DNA of 64,000 nucleotides from Thermoflexus sp042408815 (GCF_042408815.1 NZ_JBHOQR010000002.1:124001-188000), one strand, 5' to 3'. Shown: positions 44,372-53,306, counted from the stretch's first letter. Numbers and translations: made by a program. The notes: a model not told the origin generated them from the letters alone.

Positions 44372-44674
44372 TTATCCCTCCAGCCGCCGCACAGCGGCCA
44401 ACAGCTTCTCCTGGATCTCGGCCTTGTTCCCGTAGTTCGTAACCGCTACGATTTCCCGCGCCCGGGCCCGCTGGCGAAACATCTCAGCCAGATCTGGACC
44501 GGTGACAAGGATGTCGGCGGTGATGGTGGGCGCGAGAGTAGCATCCGCCGTCTCCACGACCGCGGGGATGCCTGCCTTCCTGAGGATCTCCTCCACCGTC
44601 ATCTTCAGGTAGAGGGCTGTCCCGGTCCCCAGTCCGCAAGCCGCCACGACCCGAATCGATGGCTTCCCGCTCAC
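44372..44674 (-). CDS. PTS system EIIB component (ascorbate type)
   Basis: The 100-residue protein has the phospho-cysteine loop VVAACGLGTGTALYLKM near its N-terminus, then ADILVTGPDLAEMF, typical of the lactose/ascorbate EIIB fold. It accepts phosphate from EIIA and hands it to the sugar bound by EIIC. The start is GTG with GGAGGG upstream. It lies 65 bases from the phosphotriesterase-family gene. Confidence 0.94.
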   Translation of the reverse strand: MSGKPSIRVVAACGLGTGTALYLKMTVEEILRKAGIPAVVETADATLAPTITADILVTGPDLAEMFRQRARAREIVAVTNYGNKAEIQEKLLAAVRRLEG

Positions 44675-44739
44675 CGCTCACCCCCTCCTACTCGCGCTGG
44701 AGATCCCAACATCCCCTTATCCCGACTACACCCTCCCAT

Positions 44740-45654
44740 CTATACGATGGCAAGGGCGCGCGCCGGATTGTGGATCAGAAGGTCTTGGATCACCTCCTCG
44801 GCCACCCCCTCTGAACGCAGCCACGGGACAAAACGCCACAGGATATAGGTGAGCCCCGGGCCGCCCCCCATTCCATAACTGGGCCAATAGGATTTCCGAG
44901 CCATGTCCCCGCCCAGCAGGATCTGCTTCCCGTAACCCTCGGCGATCAGCCGCCGGATGAACTCGATCCGGAGGCGATCCGGGGCGTATTTTTCCTTGCC
45001 GATCTGGTCATAGCCTAAATAAACTCCCGCGCGGGCGAGGGCCAGGTGATACTCCCACTCCATCCGACGATCGACATGGCCGATGATCACCCGGGCCGGA
45101 TCCACCCCCTCGGACCGCAGGAGAGCCACCTGCTCCAGGCCCATCGTGCCCGCCTCGGTATGGGTGGAGATCGGGGCGCCTGTGAGGCGATGGGCAAGAG
45201 CGGCGGCCCGAAAAACTTTCTCCTCGTTCGGCGTGATGCGATTCAGGCTGCTGCCGGCCTTAATGACGCCGGCACGGATCCCTGTCCCGTCAATGCCCTC
45301 CACGATCTCCCGCACGAACCGCTCGGCCAACTCGTGAACGGAACGACCCTCCACCCAGGGGCCGGAGAAGGCTTCCTTGTGATGACCGGTAGCGGCGATG
45401 AGATGCACGCCAGCTGCCTGAGAGATCCGATACAGGGCTTGGACATCGCGGCCGTAGTCAGGCGGGGACATCTCCACCAGCGCCTGTCCGCCCGCTTCCC
45501 GGAACCAGCGCAGCTCCCGGATGGCGACATCCTCGCGATCCAGAATGAGATCCGAGTCCTCTACCGGAGGCCGGCAGAAGATATGCTCATGGGCGTAACA
45601 AATCCCCAGGGATTCCGGCGGGATATCCCCAGCCACTGTGCGGATGACCGCCAC
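44740..45654 (-). CDS. Phosphotriesterase-family metal hydrolase, probable sugar lactonase
   Basis: This is a binuclear TIM-barrel amidohydrolase. In the 310-residue frame the metal ligands are H28/H30 (AHEH), the carbamylatable Lys138 (GVIKAGSS), His171 (STHTEAGT), His199 (GHVDRR) and Asp256 (LGGDMAR). Relatives encoded in PTS operons, such as Lmo2620 of Listeria, hydrolyse phosphorylated furanose lactones. The operon here suggests such a lactonase rather than an organophosphate hydrolase; this is inference. I start at the GTG at 45654, with AGGAGG six bases upstream, rather than the GTG at 45672. Confidence 0.88.
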   Translation of the reverse strand: MAVIRTVAGDIPPESLGICYAHEHIFCRPPVEDSDLILDREDVAIRELRWFREAGGQALVEMSPPDYGRDVQALYRISQAAGVHLIAATGHHKEAFSGPWVEGRSVHELAERFVREIVEGIDGTGIRAGVIKAGSSLNRITPNEEKVFRAAALAHRLTGAPISTHTEAGTMGLEQVALLRSEGVDPARVIIGHVDRRMEWEYHLALARAGVYLGYDQIGKEKYAPDRLRIEFIRRLIAEGYGKQILLGGDMARKSYWPSYGMGGGPGLTYILWRFVPWLRSEGVAEEVIQDLLIHNPARALAIV

Positions 45655-45688
45655 GGCTTCCCTCCTGGTCACGGCCTCACACTGAAGT

Positions 45689-46390
45689 TCACGACAAGAT
45701 AGCGGCCAGGCCTCCCGTTGTCGCCTCCCAAGCGAGGGCCAAAGCCTCTCGGGCCCTGCGAACCAATTCCTCTTTCTTTCCCTCGCGAATCAGCTGACGA
45801 TCCGCCAGCCAGGTGCCGGCGCAGGCAAGCACGTTGGGCAAGCGCAGGTAATCGAGGAGATTTCCCACCCGGATCCCTCCCGTGGGGATAAAGCGGGCGT
45901 GCGGGAAGACCGACGCCAGGGCTTCAAGGACCTGCACCCCACCCATAGCCTCCGCCGGGAAGAATTTGAACACCTCCCATCCCTGCCGCCATGCGGCCAT
46001 GATCTCAGTGGGAGTCGCCACCCCTGGGATCAGGAGAACTCCATGCTCACGGCACCAACCGCCCAGCTCCGCCTCCCACCCCGGGGAGACCAGAAACTCC
46101 GCACCCGCCGCCACCGCCTCCTCGGCCTGCTCTGGGGAGAGAATCGTCCCCGCACCGATCCGCATGAGTGGATAGGCTCGCCGCAGGTATCGGATCACCT
46201 CCGGGGCCGCCGAAGTGCGAAAGGTGACCTCCAGCGCCGGGATCCCTGCCTCTTGCATGGCAGCTGCCAGGACGCGAGCTTCCTCTTCGTTTTCTAGGAC
46301 CGCCACGGGGATCACCCGCGCCCGGGCGAAGGCCTCCAGGACCTTCCCGAACCGCTCCACCATCGCGCGGCCGTTCCTCCTTGCGCTCAT
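45689..46390 (-). CDS. eda: 2-keto-3-deoxy-6-phosphogluconate/4-hydroxy-2-oxoglutarate aldolase
   Basis: This class I aldolase cleaves a 2-keto-3-deoxy phosphosugar to pyruvate and a three-carbon aldehyde. Family motifs are RVIPVAVLENEEEA, ALEVTFRTSAAPEVI, IGAGTILSPEQAEEAVAAGAEFLVSPG, the Schiff-base Lys in VFKFFPAE and FIPTGGI. The 233 residues are slightly long through an Arg-rich N-terminal leader. ATG 46390 has GAGGATCCCC upstream and overlaps the SorC regulator's stop by four bases. In this operon it likely acts on the product of the imported acid sugar. Confidence 0.93.
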   Translation of the reverse strand: MSARRNGRAMVERFGKVLEAFARARVIPVAVLENEEEARVLAAAMQEAGIPALEVTFRTSAAPEVIRYLRRAYPLMRIGAGTILSPEQAEEAVAAGAEFLVSPGWEAELGGWCREHGVLLIPGVATPTEIMAAWRQGWEVFKFFPAEAMGGVQVLEALASVFPHARFIPTGGIRVGNLLDYLRLPNVLACAGTWLADRQLIREGKKEELVRRAREALALAWEATTGGLAAILS

Positions 46391-47367
46391 GGGGATCCTC
46401 GAATATGGAGATTCAGCGCTTCCGTAGCCGCCCCTTTATCCGTGATCAGGATATCGATCAGGCCGCTGCGCAGAGCCGCCAGGATCGCCTGCGCCTTCAC
46501 CAGACCACCGGCCACTGCGATCACACACGGAATACGGCGGATGTCCTCCAGGGTCAGGCCGATCGTCCTCCGATCGAAAGGCGTGCTCACCGGGCGACCC
46601 CTTAGATCCAGATACCGCGCGCAAATGTAGCCCACTGCGCCATGCCGACGCAGCTCGGCCAGATCCTCGTTGGACAGATATCCGGCGCGCTTCAAAGAGG
46701 AGGCCTCTGTATGAGTCGTCCCGATGCCGACCAGCAACAGGTCCGCCCCTCGGGCCAGATCCAGGACTTCCTTGATAGATCGCTCCTCCAGCAGACGCTG
46801 GGCGACCTCCTCGCGCTCCACCATCACCGGGGCATGCAAGTAATACCCCTGAGCCCCCAGGGTCTCCGCCAGCTTGCGGACGATAGAGGGGCTGTCACAC
46901 GGCTGGCGCCCTCCCAGCGCCCCCAGGCACTGGACGATCCGCAGCCGTGGATAGGACGAGGAAGGAAGGGCTTGCACCACCTCCCACAGGGTGACTCCCC
47001 ACGTGACAGCCACCGTCATTCCATCTCGGAGGTGGGGAAGCAGCTCCAGAGCGGCCAGCCGGCCGAGCTGGCCCAACAGCTCCTGATAGGAGGAGTTCTC
47101 CACATCCAGCACGCGAGCGCCCTGCAGGGAGAAGGCTTCCATAAGGCGGCTTTCCAAGGAGGGAACGGTTTTCACCGGCCATTGGATGTGGATCTGAACG
47201 ATGCGCCTGCGCCGCGCCTCACTGAGGAGACGGGAGACCATCGAACGGCTCAGCCTCAGCCGCCGGGCGATGCGACCTTGATCCCAGCCGCGTTGATAAT
47301 ACAGGCTGGCTACGTAGGCCAGAAGCTCCTCACGGGTCGGAAATGGGTAGGACGTCTTCCGCGGCAT
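46387..47367 (-). CDS. SorC-family transcriptional regulator
   Basis: An N-terminal helix-turn-helix (YYQRGWDQGRIARRLRLSRSMVSRLLSEARRRRIV) is joined to a sugar-binding domain with TVAVTWGVTLWEVV, CLGALGG, LLVGIGTTHTEA and VIAVAGGLVKAQAILAAL. This is the usual layout of SorC/DeoR-type sugar regulators, which bind phosphosugars. The ATG at 47367 gives 326 residues, typical for the family; the frame is open from 47457. It heads the aldolase, lactonase and PTS genes and likely controls them. Confidence 0.92.
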   Translation of the reverse strand: MPRKTSYPFPTREELLAYVASLYYQRGWDQGRIARRLRLSRSMVSRLLSEARRRRIVQIHIQWPVKTVPSLESRLMEAFSLQGARVLDVENSSYQELLGQLGRLAALELLPHLRDGMTVAVTWGVTLWEVVQALPSSSYPRLRIVQCLGALGGRQPCDSPSIVRKLAETLGAQGYYLHAPVMVEREEVAQRLLEERSIKEVLDLARGADLLLVGIGTTHTEASSLKRAGYLSNEDLAELRRHGAVGYICARYLDLRGRPVSTPFDRRTIGLTLEDIRRIPCVIAVAGGLVKAQAILAALRSGLIDILITDKGAATEALNLHIRGSP

Positions 47368-47433
47368 CTCTACCCCGCATACGAAGAGAGAACTCCAAGC
47401 CCACCTGGAGGGCTCCCATCCCTTCTCCCACTT

Positions 47434-47470
47434 TGAGCAAATGTGCACTTCTTTCAATTTCGTTCGAAAT
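47434..47470 (-). promoter_or_regulatory. Candidate SorC operator region
   Basis: TGAGCAAATGTGCA (47434-47447) is a partial inverted repeat resembling operators known for this regulator family. A perfect inverted repeat ATTTCG-TT-CGAAAT (47457-47470) lies ten bases further upstream. Both are in an AT-rich stretch about 70-100 bases before the regulator start. I could not settle the promoter boxes. Confidence 0.5.
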
Positions 47471-47599
47471 GATTGTAAACTGAATTCCCTCGCATGTCAA
47501 CCCCTTTGGCTTATCCGGGGCAAGACCGGTCAGGGGCGAGCAACCCGGAAGGCGCGCTGGAAGGCCGTTGAGCGGCTCGCTTGGGATCCCCCATCCGCT

Positions 47600-48685
47600 T
47601 CAAAGAGAGGCGGGGCGCGCCGATCCCTCCGATCCAGGAGCCGATCCCCACGATGGGCCATGATGGCGGGCCCATGCGCGCCGCCAGGCACCCGCCAGTC
47701 CATGGGGAAAAGCCAGCACCACCATCACATAGAAAAGGCCGAACAGCAAGAACCAAAGAGGACCGAACACCCGGTTAAACAGATAACCGGCGAGCTCCAA
47801 TAGCGCCGCGCCGAATATGGGGCCGCTTAAGGTTCCCACTCCGCCCACCAGGGTCATCAGCAGGGCCTGGATCGTGGTGTTAACGCTCAACAGCGAAGGC
47901 GTGGCGTTTTTGTTGAACAAAGCGTTCAACGCCCCTGCCAGCGCAGCCAACGTCCCGGAGCACATAAAGGCCAGCAGTCGGAAAGCCAGAGGGGAATACC
48001 CCAACGCGATGGCGCGCTCTTCGTTCTCCCGCAACGCGATCCAGACCCGGCCGGTTGGGGAATCCACCAGACGACGTGCCAGGAAATAGGCTCCCAGCAT
48101 AAAAACCATGGCCAAATAGTAGAACCGCAGTCGGTGCTCCGCAGGGTCCAGCCAAGCCGGAACAGGGATGCCCTGAAGACCGTCCTCGGCTCCTGTGTAT
48201 TGCCGGAAATCGGTCGCTTCGCTCAGAATAAAGGCGGCCTGGGCTAACGCCAGGGTCACCATCGCCAGATACACCCCTCGTACTCGTAGGGAGAGGGCGC
48301 CGACCAGCCCGCTGATCCCCAGGGCGAAAAGCGTGACCGCGAGCATGGCGACCAGCAAAGAGGCCTGGAAATGTTTGAGCAGAATGCCAATGATGTAGGA
48401 TCCACCGCCGAAGAACAGGGCATGGCCAAAGGAGAGGATCCCAGTGTAACCCATCAGGAGATCATAGCTCAGCGCGTAAACGGCCATAAGATAAACACGG
48501 ATGAACAGGCCTTGAAGAAATCGAGGCCAGCCGGCCTCCGGGGGCTCGCCCCATATCCCACTTAGCAAGAATGGCAACCCGGCCAGGAAGATCAGACCGG
48601 CCAGCCCGACCCCGTGCCGCCGAATCCACAAGCGGAAAACAGATCCTCGCGAGAGGATCTCTTGATGGATTCCGGTGCGTTCCAT
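47600..48685 (-). CDS. livM: Liv-type ABC transporter permease LivM
   Basis: This is a membrane subunit of a branched-chain amino acid or amide-type importer. It has about nine hydrophobic helices and the family stretches DLLMGYTGILSFGHALFFGGGSYI, LRVRGVYLAMVTLALAQAAFILSEATDFRQYTGAEDGLQG and LREN-EERAIALGYSPLAFRLLAF. The ATG at 48685 has GAGG nine bases upstream. The C-terminal 35 residues are basic and Gly/Ala-rich. It follows livH by 153 bases, so it is the last transporter gene. The substrate may not be amino acids given the downstream catabolic context. Confidence 0.92.
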   Translation of the reverse strand: MERTGIHQEILSRGSVFRLWIRRHGVGLAGLIFLAGLPFLLSGIWGEPPEAGWPRFLQGLFIRVYLMAVYALSYDLLMGYTGILSFGHALFFGGGSYIIGILLKHFQASLLVAMLAVTLFALGISGLVGALSLRVRGVYLAMVTLALAQAAFILSEATDFRQYTGAEDGLQGIPVPAWLDPAEHRLRFYYLAMVFMLGAYFLARRLVDSPTGRVWIALRENEERAIALGYSPLAFRLLAFMCSGTLAALAGALNALFNKNATPSLLSVNTTIQALLMTLVGGVGTLSGPIFGAALLELAGYLFNRVFGPLWFLLFGLFYVMVVLAFPHGLAGAWRRAWARHHGPSWGSAPGSEGSARPASL

Positions 48686-48837
48686 CCCCATCATCCTCTT
48701 CGACGAAGGATTGGACCGTCGTCCTGAGGAACGTTGCGGTTTTCCGGGCAGATTTCGGATCTCTGAGATCCTCTATGGGGTCCTGGCAGGCGGAGCCAGG
48801 ATTTAAGGGCGTTGGAAGAACGTTCGGCCCCTGATCT

Positions 48838-50280
48838 TTATCCCGTTTTCTGTCCAAACAGCCCGCTGGGGCGGAGCAGAAGGATCACGGCCATGAGCAG
48901 CACGGTGGAGGCGCGGGCGATGGCTGGAGAAAAGCGAATGGCCTCCGTCAGGCCTGGGAGGGTGATCCCTACCGTGACCAGGTAATCTCCGAAAGCTCGC
49001 GCGAGGCCAACGAGAAAGGCGCCCACCGCTGCGCCGCCGTAATGCCCCATGCCCCCGATGATGACGGCGATGAAGGCCTGAAGCAGGAACTCCAGCCCCA
49101 TCGCCGGGCTCAGGCCCAGGAACGGAGTGGCCACCACACCGCCCAGAGCCGCCAGGGCCGACCCCATGGCGAACACGCCGGTGAAAAGCCGCCGCACCGG
49201 GATCCCCAGGGCCTCCACCATTTCTCGATCCTCCACCGCAGCTCGCACCGCGATGCCGATGCGGGTCCAGCGCAACAACAGGCCGATCCCTGCCCACATC
49301 GCGGCCCCTACCCCGATGATCAACAACCGATAAGTGGGAAAAGGGCGCCCCAGCACGTTCAAGGAGGCGCATCCCTGACGCAGCCATTCCTCAACCGATG
49401 ACGCCAGACACGGCGCAGCGAAGAGAGAGGGCCGAGGCAACGGAGCATAGTTTCCAGGCCCCCAGACCACCCGCACCAGTTCCGTGCCCACGTAAGACAG
49501 GCCAAGCGTCAGGAGAACTTGATAGATGGGGCGGGCGTAAAGGGGACGGATCAGCGTGGCTTCCATCCAAGCACCCAGGGCGCCGCCCGCCAGAGCGCCT
49601 GTCCAGATCGCCAGGAGGAATCGGAGATCTGTCGGGCTTTCCAAGATCCAGCGCTCGATCTGCTCCCGACCACTCAGCATCAGAACGCCCAGCAACAGCA
49701 GGCCGGCTGGCGCCCCCCAGGCTCGGTAGCGGTCTCCCGAGCGCGTTCGCCTCATCCCCCATCCACCGCACAATCCGGCCACCATCATGGCGGCCATCCG
49801 GGCGAAGACCAGACCCAGCGGCTCCTGCGCAAGGGGAGTGGGGATCGCCCCTCCGGGCACTGTGCTCCCGAATGCGACTAGCTTCCCCAGGTTGTGATTC
49901 CAGAAAGCCATGGCCCCAAACCCAACCAGGCCGAATCCGGAGAGGGCGCGAGGCATCGGCAGCCGGCCTGACAGGATCCGCCCGCCCTCGATCCCCGCGC
50001 CCAGAGCCAGGAACAAAGGAGCCACATTGAGCAACAAGCGAGGGTTCTGATAAACAGTCCAGCCGAGGTAAGCTCCCAGCATGAACAGCGTGCCATGAGC
50101 GAAATTAATAACATCCATCAGCCCAAAGATGAGGGAGAGGCCGGCGGCGACGAGAAAGAACAGGGCAGCCAGGGTAAGGCCGGAGAGCACAATAGAGGCC
50201 CATACAGGCAAGGGAAGGAAAAAGGCGGGGAGTCCGATGAGGGCAAGAAGGATCAACCCCATCGCCCATATCCCCTTCAT
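48838..50280 (-). CDS. livH: Liv-type ABC transporter permease LivH with large internal insertion
   Basis: The N-terminal helices (LIFGLMDVINFAHGTLFMLGAYLGW) and the C-terminal half (MEATLIRPLYARPIYQVLLTLGLSYV, RAAVEDREMVEALGI, QAFIAVIIGGMGHYGGAAVGAFLVGLARAF) match LivH. Typical LivH is about 290-310 residues; this one has 480. The extra 140 or so residues (about 82-225) add hydrophobic segments and a basic loop and have no motif I recognise. The start overlaps the livF stop (ATGA). Confidence 0.9.
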   Translation of the reverse strand: MKGIWAMGLILLALIGLPAFFLPLPVWASIVLSGLTLAALFFLVAAGLSLIFGLMDVINFAHGTLFMLGAYLGWTVYQNPRLLLNVAPLFLALGAGIEGGRILSGRLPMPRALSGFGLVGFGAMAFWNHNLGKLVAFGSTVPGGAIPTPLAQEPLGLVFARMAAMMVAGLCGGWGMRRTRSGDRYRAWGAPAGLLLLGVLMLSGREQIERWILESPTDLRFLLAIWTGALAGGALGAWMEATLIRPLYARPIYQVLLTLGLSYVGTELVRVVWGPGNYAPLPRPSLFAAPCLASSVEEWLRQGCASLNVLGRPFPTYRLLIIGVGAAMWAGIGLLLRWTRIGIAVRAAVEDREMVEALGIPVRRLFTGVFAMGSALAALGGVVATPFLGLSPAMGLEFLLQAFIAVIIGGMGHYGGAAVGAFLVGLARAFGDYLVTVGITLPGLTEAIRFSPAIARASTVLLMAVILLLRPSGLFGQKTG

Positions 50281-50984
50281 GCCATCACCCCCAGATAGCG
50301 CTGGAGCCCCTCGCGGTCCATGAGGAGCTCGGTCATCGGCCCACTGCGCACCACCCGTCCGTCCTCCATCAGGATGTAACGATCCGCCAGGTGATGAATG
50401 GCATAAAAGTTCTGCTCCACGAGGAGAATGGGCATCTCCTCGCGCAATCGGTGAATGGTTGCCATCACCTGCTCCACCAGCATAGGAGCTAGGCCCTCGC
50501 TGGGCTCATCGATGAGAAGAATACGGTTGTCCGGAACAAGGGCCCGAGCGATGGCCAACATCTGCTGCTGCCCACCGGAAAGAAGGCCGGCAGGTTTCTT
50601 CAGATTGCCTTTCAGATCCGGGAAAAGATGGAAAATCCAATCCGCCTTTCGAGCCAGATCCCCCCGGCGCCGCTCCGCCAGCCTCAGGTTTTCTTCCACC
50701 GTGAGACTGCGAAAGATCGCCCGATGTTCCGGCACGTAGCCGATGCCCAAGGCGGCGATCTCATAGGTCGGGCGCCCCCGGAGCTCCTCCCCCAGGAACC
50801 GGATGCTTCCTCGCACAGCCGGCCAAAGCCCCATGATCGTGCGCAGGGTGGTGGTTTTCCCTGCGCCATTCCGACCCAGCAAGGCGGTCAGGCTGCCCTC
50901 CTCCACCGCGAAAGAGACCCCTTTCAGGATGTGGAAGGACCCGATAAATGTGTGAACGTCCCTCAATTCGAGGACGGCATCCAT
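50277..50984 (-). CDS. livF: Liv-type ABC transporter ATPase LivF
   Basis: This is a nucleotide-binding subunit of 235 residues. The Walker A motif is LLGRNGAGKTTTLRTIMG, the signature is LSGGQQQMLAIARAL, and Walker B is ILLIDEPSEGLAP. The LivF-specific FYAIHHLADRYILMEDGRVV follows. The start lies within the last 22 bases of livG, so the two ATPases are coupled. Confidence 0.96.
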   Translation of the reverse strand: MDAVLELRDVHTFIGSFHILKGVSFAVEEGSLTALLGRNGAGKTTTLRTIMGLWPAVRGSIRFLGEELRGRPTYEIAALGIGYVPEHRAIFRSLTVEENLRLAERRRGDLARKADWIFHLFPDLKGNLKKPAGLLSGGQQQMLAIARALVPDNRILLIDEPSEGLAPMLVEQVMATIHRLREEMPILLVEQNFYAIHHLADRYILMEDGRVVRSGPMTELLMDREGLQRYLGVMA

Positions 50985-51739
50985 GCCCGTTCCCCCAGAT
51001 AGGCTCGCTGAACGGCCTCATCGCGGGCGATCTCCTCCGGAGCGCCCTCGGCCAGCACACGTCCGTGATGGAGGACGGTCACCCGATGGGCCAGGCGCAT
51101 CACCAGATCGATCTTGTGTTCGATCAGCAGGATCGTCCGCCCTCCCCGCTGATGGATCTCTTCAATCAGGCGGATCAGGCGAGGGATCTGCTCTATGGCC
51201 ATCCCGGCTGCCGGCTCATCCAGCAGCATGAGCTGAGGCTCCTGAGCCAGCACCATGGCGATCTCCAGCCAGCGGCGATGCCCATGGGGGAGCGCGCGGG
51301 CGGGAAGATCGGCCAGCTCCGCCATGCCGATCTCATGCAGCACGGCCCAGGCTCGATCCAGATAACGATGGAGGCGGGCCGCCGGAACCCAGAAACGGAA
51401 GTTATCGGGCCCCCGGGCCTGGGCGGCCAAGCGCACATTCTCCAGAACGCTCAGGTTGGGGAAAACATGGATGAGCTGATAGGCCCGGCCGATCCCGAGA
51501 TGCACCCGATGATAAGGGGGGAGATCGGTGATATCTTTCCCTCGGTAGAAGATACGGCCTGCCGTTGGGCGCATGCTTCCCCCGATCAGGTTGAAGAGGG
51601 TGGACTTGCCCGCCCCGTTCGGCCCAATGAGGGCATGGATCGTGCCGGCCTCCACCCGCAGGTCTACCTGATCGACCGCCCGCAGCCCTCCAAAGTTTTT
51701 CGTCAACCCGCGGGTCTCCAGGAGGGTCTCCCCATACAT
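50963..51739 (-). CDS. livG: Liv-type ABC transporter ATPase LivG
   Basis: This is a nucleotide-binding subunit of 258 residues. The Walker A motif is LIGPNGAGKSTLFNLIGG, the linker includes IGRAYQLIHVFPNLSVLENV, and Walker B is LMLLDEPAAGM. The usual LSGG signature region is diverged here to LPHGHRRWLEIAMVLA, a known LivG variant. ATG 51739 has GGGAGG upstream; the frame is open from 51817. It follows the binding-protein gene after a long hairpin. Confidence 0.95.
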   Translation of the reverse strand: MYGETLLETRGLTKNFGGLRAVDQVDLRVEAGTIHALIGPNGAGKSTLFNLIGGSMRPTAGRIFYRGKDITDLPPYHRVHLGIGRAYQLIHVFPNLSVLENVRLAAQARGPDNFRFWVPAARLHRYLDRAWAVLHEIGMAELADLPARALPHGHRRWLEIAMVLAQEPQLMLLDEPAAGMAIEQIPRLIRLIEEIHQRGGRTILLIEHKIDLVMRLAHRVTVLHHGRVLAEGAPEEIARDEAVQRAYLGERAWMPSSN

Positions 51740-51924
51740 CTTTTTCCTCCCTTGCCGCTCCGGGTCTCTTTTAAAACTCCCATTCATCACGATGAGATCG
51801 ACCTCCCTGGCCCTCATCGGAAGGCGATAGGGAGTCGCTCTCCGGCCGCCCTCTCAGAGCGAACATGTCGGCCTTCGCTTGCCGAACTCCCCTCTTGCCT
51901 TTATGCTGGAAAAGAGTTGGTCCC

Positions 51925-51971
51925 GGTGAGGGCGGGCAGCATCCCACGCCCCCCGCTGCCCGCCCCTCACC
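51925..51971 (-). terminator. Intercistronic hairpin after the Liv substrate-binding protein gene
   Basis: GGTGAGGGCGGGCAGC (51925-51940) pairs with GCTGCCCGCCCCTCACC (51955-51971) over 16 bases with one bulge. On the minus strand it begins right after the binding-protein stop and is followed about 20 bases later by CTCTTTTCC. It may partly end transcription, so that the binding protein is made in excess over the membrane and ATPase subunits. Confidence 0.65.
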
Positions 51972-51973
51972 CC

Positions 51974-53284
51974 TCAGGATTTCGGGCACCGATCTTTGTA
52001 AGTTCCCTCCAGCATGCACGGCGGCGCGGTCTCCTCCGGTGAAAACTCCTGGATCAGCTCGAAGAACCGGAACTGGGGATCCTTGGGGTCCTTCAGGCGG
52101 ACCAGATACATCGGCTGCAGGGCGACGTGGTCGTAGGGGCGGATGATGTAAGTGCCCTTCGGACCTTGGAAGGTCATGCCCTCGAAGACAGGGATCAAGG
52201 CCTCCGCCCGGGCATCACCGTTGGTTTTCTTCAACCCCTCGACCACCATGATCGCCGCGGCCATGCCACCTGCGGTGAAGAGATCGGGCGGCGTCCCGAA
52301 CTTCTCCTGGTGACGCTTCACTAGCCAGTCGTTGACCGGGTTCTTGGGCAGCGTGTAGTGATAGACACTCACACCGACCGATCCCACTGCGAAGGCATAG
52401 CCGGAGGCGATGCTCTGGTTGTCTCCCATCCCGGTGGCCACTGTCATCTTCTGGAAAACCCCAAGGTCCTGCATCTGCTGGAAAAGCGGCACGAAGCCTG
52501 CGCCGGCCCAAGTCACGATAAGGACCTCCGCTTTGGCATCCAGTACCCGCTGAAGGTAGGGGGTGAAATCCGTGGTCTCCAGCGGGATGAAGATCGCCCC
52601 CGCGCCCTCCGGGGTGTCGTTGATGGGGAAACGGCCGCCCAGGCTTTTGACCACATTGTAGAAGGCGAGAGCGGAGCCATGGCCGAAGGCGTAGTCGGGA
52701 GCGATCTGCACGAAGGTCCTGCCCATCCCAATCAGCGCCTTGCCCATTGTCAGCGCATCCTGCACGCTGGTCCGGCTGGTCCGGAACGTGTAGGGGTTGA
52801 AATTCTTCCCGGTGATATCCGGGCTGGCGGCCGGCTCGGCGATCAGGATGACCTTATGCTCCTCGGCCACCTTCTGGACCGCCAGGGTGACGCCGGAGCT
52901 GGGGGCCCCAACCAGGATCTCCACGCCCTCGGCCTCGATGAGCTCACGGGCCTGCGCCACCCCTTTCTCTGGATCGCTGGCGTTGTCCCGAACGATCACC
53001 TGGATCGGTCGGCCGGCCACTTCCATGGTTCCATTGGTGGCATACTCCAGACCCAGCATGAAGCCGTTCTCCAGCATCGGGCCATAGAGGGCCAGGGAGC
53101 CGGAGCGATCGGTGAGCAGACCGATCTTCAACGGCTGGCCAGGCTTGGGGGAGGGAGGAGGAGCGGCCGTCGGCGTGGCCGGAACTGGCACGGCTGTCGG
53201 CGTGGGCGATGGCGTCGCCGGCGCCGCGCACGCCCCGGCCAGCAATAAAAAGATCAGCCATCCCATCACCCAGCGACGGTTCAT
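51974..53284 (-). CDS. Liv-type ABC transporter substrate-binding lipoprotein
   Basis: The signal peptide ends in lipobox LAGAC (Cys19), followed by a Pro/Thr/Ala-rich tether to about residue 48. The type 1 periplasmic-binding fold begins at LKIGLLTDRSGSLALYGPMLENGF and includes GRPIQVIVRDNASDPEKGV, EILVGAPSSGVTLAVQKVAEEHKV and FTAGGMAAAIMVVEGL. The length of 436 fits. Members of this family bind amino acids, amides, short carboxylates or aromatic acids, so the ligand is open. GGAGG lies upstream of the ATG. The MaoC gene ends 22 bases before it. Confidence 0.94.
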   Translation of the reverse strand: MNRRWVMGWLIFLLLAGACAAPATPSPTPTAVPVPATPTAAPPPSPKPGQPLKIGLLTDRSGSLALYGPMLENGFMLGLEYATNGTMEVAGRPIQVIVRDNASDPEKGVAQARELIEAEGVEILVGAPSSGVTLAVQKVAEEHKVILIAEPAASPDITGKNFNPYTFRTSRTSVQDALTMGKALIGMGRTFVQIAPDYAFGHGSALAFYNVVKSLGGRFPINDTPEGAGAIFIPLETTDFTPYLQRVLDAKAEVLIVTWAGAGFVPLFQQMQDLGVFQKMTVATGMGDNQSIASGYAFAVGSVGVSVYHYTLPKNPVNDWLVKRHQEKFGTPPDLFTAGGMAAAIMVVEGLKKTNGDARAEALIPVFEGMTFQGPKGTYIIRPYDHVALQPMYLVRLKDPKDPQFRFFELIQEFSPEETAPPCMLEGTYKDRCPKS

Positions 53285-53306
53285 CGGTCACCTCCGGATA
53301 GAGAAT

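Noticed and set aside
44740..45654. Phosphotriesterase-family gene as an organophosphate-degrading enzyme
   Set aside because: The family is mostly made of lactonases, and the PTS operon context argues for a sugar substrate.
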